Positions 21,904 through 32,112 of a stretch of DNA of 64,000 nucleotides are shown here, one piece after another. Origin of the DNA: Ricordea florida (taxonomy: Eukaryota; Cnidaria; Anthozoa; Corallimorpharia; Ricordeidae); the NCBI GenBank assembly GCA_949710005.1, contig OX453272.1, positions 21,384,665 through 21,448,664 of the forward strand, written 5' to 3'. The notes below the pieces were generated by a model, which did no database searches, was not told the origin of the DNA, and saw only the letters and a list, made by a program, of their open reading frames with translations. Position 1 is the first letter of the stretch. Each line of letters begins with the position of its first letter. A program made the position numbers and the translations under genes.

Positions 21904-24744
21904 CTAGTTGTAGTTTATTCTTTTTTTCGAGTGGAATTCCTGACGTTTATTCAAGCCAAAAGGTGCCAGAGAGAACAACTGTGCGCTCCAATATGCTTCT
22001 TTAGTGATTAAAAGCTTTTCGATGTTACTTGTATTGTTAGCATTTATCTGCACTTGATCAATACACTGGAAAGAAAAATCGTTTAAGTCGTGCGGTATTC
22101 TGTTGAAATGAACCGCTACCTCACAAGTCTTTTTCTTGGTCAGCATGGCAGACTTGTGGTTGCGAAATCTAACTCTAAAATCTGTTGTTGTAGAACCAAT
22201 GTATTGTAAGTTACATTTCTTACACGAAGCCAAATAAATGACATTTTTTGAATCACAAGAAAGTTTCGATCGTATCTTATAGCTCTTGCCTGTTTGAAAA
22301 CTTTGGAAAGAATTTGATTCGACAAAGTAATTGCAACAGAGATCACATCTTGTTCTTTTGCATTTGAAGCAACCCCTAACCTCAATAGCCTCTTCAACTT
22401 TAATGTTAGAGCCATAACGAGATGGCGCTAACAATTCCTTAAGGTTTTTAGATCTTCGAAAAGAGGCTATGATGGAATTTGGCGGGAAAAATTCTTTTAA
22501 TTTGGGGTTGGATTCCAAAATACCTAGGTGTTTTCTGATGATGCGACCAACATCAGGTAAATTTGGATTAAATGTTGTTACAAATGGAAACAATTTCTTC
22601 TTAGCTTTGGCACGAGTTCTAAGTAAGTCAGTTCTAGATGTAGTTAAGGCTTTAGAAAATTGATCTTCCACTAGTTTTGTGGGATAACCCTGATTGACTA
22701 GATAACCCTTGTATTCAGTTGTTCTCTCGGCAAGAAATACTTGTTCAGAGCAGTTTCTCTGTAACCTAGTTGCTACGCCATAAGGGATAGCCTTGAAAAC
22801 GTGTTTGGGGTGAGCACTTGATGGTGGAAGATACAAGTGGCTATCAGTTGGCTTTGAATAAACGTCTGTCTGAATGAAACCCCCGATGAGATGTAGAGTT
22901 AAATCTAGCACGTGAAGCTCGCTTTCAGAAAAAACTAATTCAAATTGAATGGTAGGATATAGAGAATTTATAAAGTCAGTAAACTCATGCAGTGCAGGGA
23001 GGCCTTGTTGCCAGAGATCAAAAACATCGTCACGGTATCGCCACCATAAGGCCGGCTTTATGGGGCCAGAAAATTTAGCTTGATAATCTATTTCCCCCAT
23101 GGCAAGATCCGCGTAACTACAGGCGTTCTTTGGGCCCATGGCTGTGCCATGAATTTGTAGGAAAAAGTTTTCCTTAAAAACCGAGTGATTGCTCTTCAAA
23201 CAAATTTCTACTGCTTCTAAAATGCAATTAGTGGATGGAAGCTGGTTTTCTCTAGCATTCAGTGCCTTCTTGACTGCAGTAAGACCGAGTTGATTATCTA
23301 TGTTGGGGAACATTGACACAACATCCCAAGAAACTAAAAGGGTGCCTTCGGGGAAAGGGCCACTCCTATTAAGATCCTCAATTCTGTTAAGTAAATCGGT
23401 CGTATCCTTGATGAAAGATGGCAACTTACGAGCCAACGGTTGCAAGTAAAATTCACTGAAGGCTGAAAGATTTTCTATAGCCGTACCACAACACGAGGTG
23501 ATAAGCCTGAGTGGGTTCCCTGCTTTGTGGGTTTTAATATTACCGAAGGCGACCCCTGGTTTGGCTTTTTTGTTAATTATCCAATTAGCTAATTGGTCTG
23601 AAATTTCACCTTTTCTGACCCATTTGTTGCACCAACTCTCAACTACAGCTAAATGCCTATATGTAGGATCTTCCTGTAAGGATTTATAATGGAGCTGGTT
23701 ATGAAGCTGGCCAAACATTTTATCTTCGTATTCCCCTTTATCAATTAAGACGAAACGAGAACCCTTATCTTGTATACGAATTACTACATCAGAATTTCTA
23801 AATTGCTTTAACGCTACCCGTTCCCCTTTGGTTAAATTATCTCTAGCTGATTTAATGTTACGAGGGTTTATCAAATCACGCCTAACGCTAGCTAGAAAAA
23901 GTTCAAGTTCTGGATACCTTGATGGCGGTGGCTTCCATTTCTTTTCCTTTGGAACTTGAGGAAGGTGACTAGGTGGTTCTTGGCTATCCTCAGGATTGCC
24001 TTCAATGAAAAATAGTGCTGTCCGCAAGCGGGCTTCAAAAGCTTCCAAATCATCATATACACGCTGCCAATCAACATCTTTTGGCATGGGGCAGAAAGAT
24101 GGTCCTTTCTTGAGTAGATTGGTTTGGTCATGATTGATGGACTGGCTTGAAAGGTTGATGGGATCCAACTGATGTGAATCGTTAGCAGTCGTTGTAACAG
24201 GCCTCCTGCGCTTTCGACGAAAAAGTTTACGTTTCCTCAGTAGCCTGTGTAACCCGTGGAAACGACGGTTTTGTGTGGCAGTTATAGTGGGTGGATCTAT
24301 GGTGTTACTGGATGAAAGTAATTCCTGATCTAACGGAATTGTTTTTAACAACTTTCTTTGCTCGCGTTCTTTCAAAATGCGAAGTAGGTTGAAATTTTCC
24401 GTTTTCAGACCATTCCAGATATAGTTCGCAGAGCCAGAATTAATGGATGAAAAGATTTGTTCCCTACAGGATTGGAGCTCTCGTTGTAGACAATCGACTT
24501 TGTTCCGCGAGGCTAGTAAGACAGCAACGCAAAGTTCCCTTGACGTTCGTTGGAGTGAAAGCTTACAAAGCTTCACGAGGTCAACATCATCGACGTTGAG
24601 TGCCAAATTAAAATTCAAACTAAAACCAGCCGGGATAACATTGTTATCCAAGCAGTTCGTAAGAAAAGTACAATGGTGTTGGTATCTGGACAGTTTGTCC
24701 CAGACACGTGCTGCTTGTGCTACCGTGGAATTAAGTAATGGCAT
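21904..24744 (-). CDS. PLE-2 reverse transcriptase / GIY-YIG endonuclease, intact frame
   Basis: This 946-residue protein is open from the first ATG (24744) to the stop. The frame is also open upstream to 24903, but with no ATG. The N-terminal third is helical and basic, with RRKRRR near 177-181. LLKKGPSFCP (about 210) opens the conserved part, followed by the DKG motif (about 324-331), IKTHKAGNPLRLITSCCGTA (about 403-422), motif A SWDVVSMFPN (about 472), motif B GTAMGPKNACSYADLAMG (about 533-550) and catalytic RYRDD (569-573). A cysteine cluster, CFKCKRTRCDLCC (about 792-804), links to the GIY-YIG nuclease (about 834-930): VIYLASC, QYIGST, VRFRNHKSAM and TKEAYWSAQL. This is the Neptune-like PLE layout. 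The protein would nick the target and prime cDNA synthesis there. No missing key residue is visible, so it may be active. Confidence 0.92.
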   Translation of the reverse strand: MPLLNSTVAQAARVWDKLSRYQHHCTFLTNCLDNNVIPAGFSLNFNLALNVDDVDLVKLCKLSLQRTSRELCVAVLLASRNKVDCLQRELQSCREQIFSSINSGSANYIWNGLKTENFNLLRILKEREQRKLLKTIPLDQELLSSSNTIDPPTITATQNRRFHGLHRLLRKRKLFRRKRRRPVTTTANDSHQLDPINLSSQSINHDQTNLLKKGPSFCPMPKDVDWQRVYDDLEAFEARLRTALFFIEGNPEDSQEPPSHLPQVPKEKKWKPPPSRYPELELFLASVRRDLINPRNIKSARDNLTKGERVALKQFRNSDVVIRIQDKGSRFVLIDKGEYEDKMFGQLHNQLHYKSLQEDPTYRHLAVVESWCNKWVRKGEISDQLANWIINKKAKPGVAFGNIKTHKAGNPLRLITSCCGTAIENLSAFSEFYLQPLARKLPSFIKDTTDLLNRIEDLNRSGPFPEGTLLVSWDVVSMFPNIDNQLGLTAVKKALNARENQLPSTNCILEAVEICLKSNHSVFKENFFLQIHGTAMGPKNACSYADLAMGEIDYQAKFSGPIKPALWWRYRDDVFDLWQQGLPALHEFTDFINSLYPTIQFELVFSESELHVLDLTLHLIGGFIQTDVYSKPTDSHLYLPPSSAHPKHVFKAIPYGVATRLQRNCSEQVFLAERTTEYKGYLVNQGYPTKLVEDQFSKALTTSRTDLLRTRAKAKKKLFPFVTTFNPNLPDVGRIIRKHLGILESNPKLKEFFPPNSIIASFRRSKNLKELLAPSRYGSNIKVEEAIEVRGCFKCKRTRCDLCCNYFVESNSFQSFQTGKSYKIRSKLSCDSKNVIYLASCKKCNLQYIGSTTTDFRVRFRNHKSAMLTKKKTCEVAVHFNRIPHDLNDFSFQCIDQVQINANNTSNIEKLLITKEAYWSAQLFSLAPFGLNKRQEFHSKKRINYN

Positions 24745-25002
24745 CTCTGGATCAACTTGGGCAGATGATTCACAGGCGGACGAAAGCTGGATACAAGGTA
24801 TTAATAAAAAGTTATGATGCTTCGAGCCAACAGGGATGCCACACGCCAGAAGGATCCAAAAGGATTCGTAGTCCAAACCTCGAGTAATGAAATTTGTAGG
24901 CAATTGTGGAACACGAGGACGGACAACTTCGAGCGAAAAAAAAAAAAAAATATATATATACAGTAAAAAATCTAAAAAAAGTTTAAAAATTTAATAAAAA
25001 TA

Positions 25003-25029
25003 GACGTTTCGGTCAATGACCTTCATCAG
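25003..25029 (-). ncRNA. Hammerhead ribozyme core, PLE-2 5' terminal segment
   Basis: The core is identical to 21323-21349: CTGATGA, GGTC-ATT-GACC, GAAACGTC. It marks the 5' edge of the upstream terminal segment of the full-length PLE-2 and the junction with the 3' UTR of a truncated upstream copy. Confidence 0.65.
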
Positions 25030-25683
25030 TTGCAGTGCAAGTGAATAAGAAATTACAATGTCCTTAAATAGGTTTACAGTATAAAAGATGACATAATATA
25101 ACAAAGATGATTACATAACAGGGCGTGGTAACACATGAAAATGAAAAAATTAACCAATGATAAACAATCGGTGATTACTAAGCGAGAAACTATGACAATG
25201 CGATACAAAACTCAAGAAACGCAAACCAAATATGAATAAATAATCGGATATAAAACAAAAAGATTAATGTTAAAAAACTATAACATGATTCGTCAAGTCA
25301 GCCAAAAGTGTGAAGGGACCCGCATGTAAAATATTCACAGTATTCATAAAAGGCCATCCTAGGAAAAGCTTGTAATAAAAACCCCAAACAAAGCCCTTGA
25401 AGCTATGCCGCGGCAAGGCACAACAGGCGCCCTGAACAGGGCCCTTAAACAACAATAATGTAATAAATTCCCCGATGGGGGCCCCTGAGAAAACCTTGCA
25501 CTAACAAAGATAACAAGATCCAAGGTCAGGGCCTTTGAACACCTGAACTAAGATAACCGCCAAATTAGCAAGTTATTTTTACGCTAGTTGTAGTTTATTC
25601 TTTTTTTCGAGTGGAATTCCTGACGTTTTATTCAAGCCAAAAGGTGCCAGAGAGAACAACTGTGCGCTCCAATATGCTTCTTT
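25030..25683 (-). mobile_element. 3' end of an upstream tandem PLE-2 copy
   Basis: The sequence repeats 21350-22002 with only a few single-base differences, for example AACAAAGATAAC against AACAAAGCTAAC. It comprises the last codons of the RT gene plus the complete 3' UTR. On the minus strand it sits directly upstream of the full-length PLE-2, so the two form a head-to-tail tandem. At 25683 it meets an inverted copy. Confidence 0.85.
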
Positions 25684-26994
25684 GAAGATTTGTTTGAAGA
25701 GCAATCACTCGGTTTTTAAAGGAAAACTTTTTCCTACAAATTCATGGCACAGCCATGGGCCCAAAGAACGCCTGTAGTTACGCGGATCTTGCCATGGGGG
25801 AAATAGATTATCAAGCTAAATTTTCTGGCCCCATAAAGCCGGCCTTATGGTGGCGATACCGTGACGATGTTTTTGATCTCTGGCAACAAGGCCTCCCTGC
25901 ACTGCATGAGTTTACTGACTTTATAAATTCTCTATATCCTACCATTCAATTTGAATTAGTTTTTTCTGAAAGCGAGCTTCACGTGCTAGATTTAACTCTA
26001 CATCTCATCGGGGGTTTCATTCAGACAGACGTTTATTCAAAGCCAACTGATAGCCACTTGTATCTTCCACCATCAAGTGCTCACCCCAAACACGTTTTCA
26101 AGGCTATCCCTTATGGCGTAGCAACTAGGTTACAGAGAAACTGCTCTGAACAAGTATTTCTTGCCGAGAGAACAACTGAATACAAGGGTTATCTAGTCAA
26201 TCAGGGTTATCCCACAAAACTATCTAGTGGAAGATCAATTTTCTAAAGCCTTAACTACATCTAGAACTGACTTACTTAGAACTCGTGCCAAAGCTAAGAA
26301 GAAATTGTTTCCATTTGTAACAACATTTAATCCAAATTTACCTGATGTTGGTCGCATCATCAGAAAACACCTAGGTATTTTGGAATCCAACCCCAAATTA
26401 AAAGAATTTTTCCCGCCAAATTCCATCATAGCCTCTTTTCGAAGATCTAAAAACCTTAAGGAATTGTTAGCGCCATCTCGTTATGGCTCTAACATTAAAG
26501 TTGAAGAGGCTATTGAGGTTAGGGGTTGCTTCAAATGCAAAAGAACAAGATGTGATCTCTGTTGCAATTACTTTGTCGAATCAAATTCTTTCCAAAGTTT
26601 TCAAACAGGCAAGAGCTATAAGATACGATCGAAACTTTCTTGTGATTCAAAAAATGTCATTTATTTGGCTTCGTGTAAGAAATGTAACTTACAATACATT
26701 GGTTCTACAACAACAGATTTTAGAGTTAGATTTCGCAACCACAAGTCTGCCATGCTGACCAAGAAAAAGACTTGTGAGGTAGCGGTTCATTTCAACAGAA
26801 TACCGCACGACTTAAACGATTTTTCTTTCCAGTGTATTGATCAAGTGCAGATAAATGCTAACAATACAAGTAACATCGAAAAGCTTTTAATCACTAAAGA
26901 AGCATATTGGAGCGCACAGTTGTTCTCTCTGGCACCTTTTGGCTTGAATAAACGTCAGGAATTCCACTCGAAAAAAAGAATAAACTACAACTAG
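25684..26994 (+). pseudogene. PLE-2 RT/GIY-YIG fragment with two frameshifts
   Basis: The 5' truncation removes everything before motif B. One extra A in the run near 25718-25723 breaks the frame before GTAMGPKNACSYADL. A 4-bp insertion near 26218-26224 (CTATCTAG where the intact copy has CTAG) breaks it again, so homology passes from the frame ending at 26246 to the one running to 26994. The catalytic RYRDD, the cysteine cluster and the full GIY-YIG domain are otherwise as in the intact copy, almost without substitutions. This points to recent insertion followed by indels. Confidence 0.88.
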
Positions 26995-27548
26995 CGTAAA
27001 AATAACTTGCTAATTTGGCGGTTATCTTAGTTCAGGTGTTCAAAGGCCCTGACCTTGGATCTTGTTAGCTTTGTTAGTGCAAGGTTTTCTCAGGGGCCCC
27101 CATCGGGGAATTTATTACATTATTGTTGTTTAAGGGCCCTGTTCAGGGCGCCTGTTGTGCCTTGCCGCGGCATAGCTTCAAGGGCTTTGTTTGGGGTTTT
27201 TATTACAAGCTTTTCCTAGGATGGCCTTTTATGAATACTGTGAATATTTTACATGCGGGTCCCTTCACACTTTTGGCTGACTTGACGAATCATGTTATAG
27301 TTTTTTAACATTAATCTTTTTGTTTTATATCCGATTATTTATTCATATTTGGCTTGCGTTTCTTGAGTTTTGTATCGCATTGTCATAGTTTCTCGCTTAG
27401 TAATCACCGATTGTTTATCATTGGTTAATTTTTTCATTTTCATGTGTTACCACGCCCTGTTATGTAATCATCTTTGTTATATTATGTCATCTTTTATACT
27501 GTAAACCTATTTAAGGACATTGTAATTTCTTATTCACTTGCACTGCAA

Positions 27549-27575
27549 CTGATGAAGGTCATTGACCGAAACGTC
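27549..27575 (+). ncRNA. Hammerhead ribozyme core, inverted PLE-2 copy
   Basis: CTGATGA, stem II GGTC-ATT-GACC and GAAACGTC on the plus strand, following the 3' UTR of the truncated copy. Stem I is weak, as in the other PLE-2 copies. Confidence 0.65.
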
Positions 27576-27642
27576 TATTTTTATTAAATTTTTAAACTTT
27601 TTTTAGATTTTTTACGATATATATATATATATATACATATAT

Positions 27643-27752
27643 AAAAACTCTCGGCTCGATTTACTCGGGCTTGCGAGCCACGTGGTCTGAACCGGAACCG
27701 ACACGATTAGTAACCTCGCTACGCTCGGCCTTCGGCCTCGCTTCGCGAGGAA
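27643..27752 (+). repeat. Isolated B-unit hairpin terminus
   Basis: Only the last 110 bp of a B unit are present, from AAAAACTCTCGGCTCGATTT to CTTCGCGAGGA, following a (TA)n tract. The sequence GCGAGGTTACTAATCG and the GGCCTTCGGCC hairpin are typical of this terminus. Confidence 0.65.
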
Positions 27753-27864
27753 TTATATCTCTGGAGTCATTTTGGCGACCAAAACAAACTTTAGCGGGCC
27801 GTACAGTGAAGTACGGCCCGCTAAATGGACCAATCACAGCGCGCGTACTAACTGAGAGATATAA
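27753..27864. mobile_element. Probable small MITE, 112 bp
   Basis: A 10-bp inverted repeat TTATATCTCT / AGAGATATAA bounds a segment with a central perfect hairpin: TTAGCGGGCCGTAC paired around 5-6 bases. No duplication can be shown because the left side abuts a B terminus. Confidence 0.4.
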
Positions 27865-27914
27865 TAAAGATATATATATATATAAACATATATATAAATA
27901 TATATATATATATA

Positions 27915-28843
27915 AAAAACGGTTATAAAATGCCTCAAGCCAACAAAGAATGCCACTGCGTCAGGAGGATCAATGAAGATTCACAGTCCAAGCCTCACCA
28001 CAAAAATGAATTTAAAAACGTTAGATAAAGCAAGGACGGACAACTTCTGACGATAAAAAAGTTAAAAAGTTAAAAATTTAATAGAAAAAACGTTTCGGTC
28101 TTAGACCTTCGTCAGTTACAGGAGAAAAAGGACGGAAACTAAGTTTAAATACGGTTACAGTGTGGGAGATTACATACCGAAATGAAAAATACTATCGTGC
28201 TATTAATACATCGTGATTAATACAATACAGGGAAAAAAATGCAAAACGAGAAATACAATGCTGTACTATAAATTACGTCATACAGGGTGATAATTAATAG
28301 ACCAAACGAAAAAGATACAATGCTGTGCATAAATTACATTATAAAGCGGGATAATTGCAGAACTAGGTTAAATTCAACCTAAAAACTAAAATAGTTAAAA
28401 TAGATAAAACGGACTCTTGCAATGCGGTAAATATTACGGGAAAACTAGTTTACAAAGATATGCAGAAGAAACCTACGTTTACGCTGGACAGGGTTAATAA
28501 CAAAATCCCAAATCGAGGCCTTTGGAGCATTAAAGGGTTGACAAACAACAAAATCCCTGGAGGGGCCCTTAAACAATAAGCTGTAATAAGATCCCAGGCA
28601 GGGCCTTTGAGCATACCTAACACCCAAAGAGCTGGCAAAATCCAAGGAAGGGCTTTAGGACTGCTTTATGGCGCAAACGCATATTTACACAAGAGAAAGT
28701 TAATTATAACAAATTCTGTTTTTGGAGTGAAATTCTTTTCTTTTATTTAAGCCATGGGGAGCCATAGAAAACAGTTGAGCACTCCAATAAGCCCAATAAG
28801 TTGAGCATATAAGCCTCCAATAAGCCTCCAATAAGTTGAGCAC

Positions 28844-28846
<3 letters not shown>
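27915..28846 (-). mobile_element. Penelope-like element 3 (PLE-3), 3' end
   Basis: A different PLE family. The minus strand shows the last part of a GIY-YIG gene (YWSAQLFSMAPHGLNKR near 28780-28730, stop at about 28700), a 3' UTR (28700-28116), a hammerhead-like core (28090-28115) and a terminal segment reaching 27915 (GCATTTTATAACCG on the minus strand). The short coding piece is interrupted upstream by duplicated 14-20 bp blocks (AAGCCTCCAAT repeats at 28790-28845) and a (TA)n tract. Confidence 0.75.
28090..28115 (-). ncRNA. Hammerhead-like core of PLE-3
   Basis: On the minus strand: CTGACGA (fits CUGANGA), stem II GGTC-TAA-GACC, then GAAACGTT. The triplet GTT still fits the NUH cleavage rule. 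Stem I pairing is not evident. Confidence 0.55.
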
Positions 28847-28881
<35 letters not shown>

Positions 28882-28884
<3 letters not shown>

Positions 28885-29184
28885 AAAACGTTAGATAAAG
28901 CAAGGACGGACAACTTCTGACGATAAAAAAGTTAAAAAGTTAAAAATTTAATAGAAAAAACGTTTCGGTCTTAGACCTTCGTCAGGTAACTGACGAAGGT
29001 CTAAGACCGAAACGTTTTTTCTATTAAATTTTTAACTTTTTAACTTTTTTATCGTCAGAAGTTGTCCGTCCTTGCTTTATCTAACGTTTTTAAATTCATT
29101 TTTGTGGTGAGGCTTGGACTGTGAATCTTCATTGATCCTCCTGACGCAGTGGCATTCTTTGTTGGCTTGAGGCATTTTATAACC

Positions 29185-29191
<7 letters not shown>
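28882..29191. repeat. PLE-3 terminal palindrome
   Basis: Two inverted arms of about 100 bp (28886-28985 and 28989-29090) meet at a spacer of only a few bases, exactly at the 5' edge of the hammerhead-like core, reading GTCAGGTAACTGAC. The right arm continues alone to 29191 as the rest of the terminal segment. (TA)n tracts flank both sides. Confidence 0.8.
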
Positions 29192-29224
<33 letters not shown>

Positions 29225-29226
<2 letters not shown>

Positions 29227-29366
29227 CAATTGTGGAAAACGAGGACGGACAACTTCGAGCGAAAAAAAAAAAATATATATATATATACAGTAAAAAATCT
29301 AAAAAAAGTTTAAAAATTTAATAAAAATAGACGTTTCGGTCAATGACCTTCATCAGTTGCAGTGCC
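29225..29366 (-). repeat. PLE-2 terminal segment, solo
   Basis: One arm of the PLE-2 terminal segment, from GGCAATTGTGG to the hammerhead core (GACGTTTCGG to CATCAG), without a partner. It is followed by short repeats of TGCCTATATA to 29423. Confidence 0.75.
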
Positions 29367-29423
29367 TATATATCCTATATGCCTATATAGTGCCTATATA
29401 TCAGTGCCTATATATATATATAT

Positions 29424-29510
29424 AAAAACTCTCGACTCGATTTACTCGGGCTTACGAGCCACGTGGTCTGACCGAAAGCGACACGATTAAAAACCTCGCT
29501 TCGCGAGGAA
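29424..29510 (+). repeat. Isolated B-unit hairpin terminus, short form
   Basis: Another solo terminus running from AAAACTCTCGACTCGATTT to CTTCGCGAGGA. It is the short form lacking the CTCGGCCTTCGGC segment, like the copy at 14861. It marks the left neighbour of the ISL2EU element. Confidence 0.6.
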
Positions 29511-29661
29511 TTAAGTTATTGTTTCATTACTTTGTGGCAACGTCATTCTAACGAACTTAGGCTGCAGTGTAGTCGATTTGAGATGCTAGGAATATGATTT
29601 TTCCTATTTTATACTCAGACTTATGTCGTATTTCTTTTGTTTTAATGTAGATACTTTGTCC

Positions 29662-31320
29662 ATGGGATTCGGCCACCGAAATTGTGTTGTCATAGGCTGT
29701 CCTAACAGTGGACAAAGGCTAGGGAAATGGGCTGCTACGACCTGTGAGCTTCATGGTTGTAACAATGGCTCAAGCATGTGTGACTGCAACCCACCCAAAT
29801 TATTCCCGTTCCCGACAGAAAAGAAGAACCCGGAACGCCGATTACAATGGGCAAAAAATGTAAGCAGGAACAGTTTGAATGGGACTCTTTGGATGCCTAA
29901 CAAGGATTCAAGAGTTTGTAATCTACACTGAAAACCCAGACCCGACTTTGCAACTTGGTCACAACAAGAAACCGAGAGCCTCCAAACGCCCAACGCCAAC
30001 GCCACGGGATAACTCTCTTGTAGTAAGATCCATAAAACGAGCTAAGCTAGATACATGTAGCGATGAAATACCAGTACCTGTTCTTGACCACTCAGCCGAC
30101 AACCTGGCTTGTGATGGTTTTGAGCTCCTAGACCCTGAGCCCTCTACTTCTATCAGTGATTGTGTTGACATAGACAGAGCATCCGTAATTCATGACCATT
30201 GCTATGTCTATGGCTGGTATGAAATTAATGAAAATTCGAATTTTTGCATGAGCACATCTTGCTTGAAAGGCAGGCAAGACAAAGATGAAAAAATCATGGA
30301 ACTTTCAGAGAAAATACAGGAGCTAAGTGAAAAAGTGAAGTTGCTGGAAGTTCAACTTGTGGCCAAACAGGATAAGGGATTGAAGCATTCAGATCTGAAA
30401 AATAACCAGACTGTACATTTACTGACTGGTATCCCATCAAAGCCTGCCTTTAACAAATTATTTGATTCTGTGAAACGATCTATAAAAAAAGTGACATATT
30501 GGAGTGGCCCTAAGAAAACATCCAGAAAAGGCAGGAACTTTAGGAAATCACCAAAAAAATTTGGACCAAAACGGGCTCTTTCTCAAAAGGACGAGATTCT
30601 TTTAACACTAATGAAACTCCGTTTGGGATCCACAAATGCAGACCTTGCACAAAGATTTGGCATTTCAAGCAGTACCGTATCAACTATTTTCAACACTGGG
30701 TCAAAATTTTGGCTAGTGAACTGAAATGCCTAATATACAATCCTAGCATGGAAGTTGTAAAGAAAACACTGCCACAGAAGTTCAAAAAACCAGGATACTG
30801 CAAGGTGCGCCATATAATAGACTGCACTGAAATTTTTATAGAGACCCCAAGCGACCCTGTAATCAGAGCATCAACGTGGTCAGATTACAAGCACCACAAT
30901 ACTGCAAAAATCCTAGTTTCAATCACCCCAAATGGGGCCTTCAACTTCATCTCAGAGGCGTGGGGCGGGCGTACCTCAGATGTCCATTTGACAAGGGAAT
31001 CAGAGTTTTACAACATCCTTGAGCCATATGATGCAGAAATGGCAGATCGTGGATTCACTATTGCAGAGGATTTCTTGCTTCACAGAGCTGACCTTTTTAT
31101 TCCGCCAAGGAAACGTGGACAAGAACAGTTCACAAAAGCTGATGTACAGAAAACTAAGACAGTAGCTAATCTGCGCATTTTTGTAGAACAGGCCATCAGG
31201 CGGCTGAAAACATTCCGTATAATCAAGAACGAACTGCCTATCTCTCTGATTGGTAATCTTGATAACATTGTCATTGTCTGTGCTGCACTATGCAATTTGT
31301 ACAAGCCTCTTTGCAAGTAA
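29662..31320 (+). pseudogene. ISL2EU THAP-domain DDE transposase, two frameshifts
   Basis: The ATG at 29662 follows a plausible 3' splice site (TTTTAATGTAG). A THAP zinc finger comes first (MGFGHRNCVVIGCPNSG to RVCNLH, with the C2CH spacing and the conserved W and P residues). A one-base change near 29930 shifts the frame to a lysine-rich linker with a coiled coil (MELSEKIQELSEKVKLLE). Next is the HTH_Tnp_4-type helix-turn-helix (LMKLRLGSTNADLAQRFGIS). A second one-base change near 30690 leads to the DDE_Tnp_4 domain: first Asp in HIIDCTEIFIE, second in SDVHLT, then DRGFTI and the Glu in RIFVEQAIRRLK. The THAP finger would bind the element ends and the DDE domain would cut them. The catalytic residues remain, but the frameshifts mean no full protein is made. 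Confidence 0.88.
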
Positions 31321-32112
31321 CACGTTTTTTGGGGGGCTCAAGATATAGAGTAAAATGTGTAATTCAAGAGAAAATCCATAACAACACCATGGAGGGAAGA
31401 GGGAAATTCCAGGGGGGGGGGGGGGGGCAATTTGCTGTCTGTTTTTTAGGAGATAAACATCCATAAAAACACAACACCTTTCATTTGGAAATTCCTTAGG
31501 GGTTGGGGATCATTTGACAAATAATTCCCTCCATGGTTTGGGTATGGACTTTTTCTGCCTCTTCTGGAATAACACAATTCAAGATATCAATAGTACGTTC
31601 ACTGATTTCCTTGCACTGATAGAATGACATTACCACAAATATGTATAATCAGGAGCTTAGCCAGGGGGTGAACAAAGTACCTAGCCCACTTCTCTGAAAA
31701 TTAATATATAGTAAATATATGGGACAATCAAGTTCAGAGAAAGCTCAGGCCCCTCCCTTTTTTAAGCCTTGGGTCCCCTTTGAGCCCCTTTTGACAAAAC
31801 CCTGGCTACCCCAGTAATAAAATTTATGTTGATATCTAATAAGACCAGTATAATTAGTTTAGGAAGCAATTTTTTTTGTTAAGAACTTGATGAATGTTTT
31901 CTACTTTTGACATTAGATATCAAGGATCAACTAAAGCAATGACTACACAATAAGACATGTAGTTTTTGAATTATATTGTGCAGGCTCCAGAGAAAAATGA
32001 TTACCTGTTTATAAAATTTTCTCAGTCACATCCACTTTCCAGGTAATTTTTTAAACAATTTATTTTTCCTGTAGTTTCAGGGCTGGTGAAAGACAATTAT
32101 TATAAAACCAGG
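31321..32112. other. Region between convergent ISL2EU genes, no gene seen
   Basis: AT-rich sequence between the two stop codons, with a G-run of 13 near 31416-31428. It presumably holds the 3' UTRs and polyadenylation sites of both genes. I see no further coding signal. Confidence 0.6.

Larger units (their letters stand above)
21070..25029 (-). mobile_element. Penelope-like element 2 (PLE-2), full length, minus strand
   Basis: On the minus strand the order is: terminal segment with hammerhead core (25029-24808), RT/GIY-YIG gene (24744-21904), 3' UTR (21903-21350), and a second terminal segment with hammerhead core (21349-21070). The two terminal segments are direct repeats, as expected for PLE pseudo-LTRs. 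They differ mainly in the A-rich stretch at 21200-21270. The 3' UTR holds a dyad-rich GC region near 21720-21810. The frame is open and the flanking duplicate is nearly identical, so this copy looks young. Confidence 0.88.
25684..27612 (+). mobile_element. Inverted, 5'-truncated PLE-2 copy
   Basis: From 25684 the plus strand carries the PLE-2 gene from just before RT motif B, through the GIY-YIG domain, 3' UTR and the hammerhead core at 27549-27575. It stops just after the A/T-rich tail (TTTTTTTAGATTTTTTAC). Bases 25030-25683 and about 26945-27548 are therefore long inverted repeats flanking the RT fragment. Confidence 0.85.
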
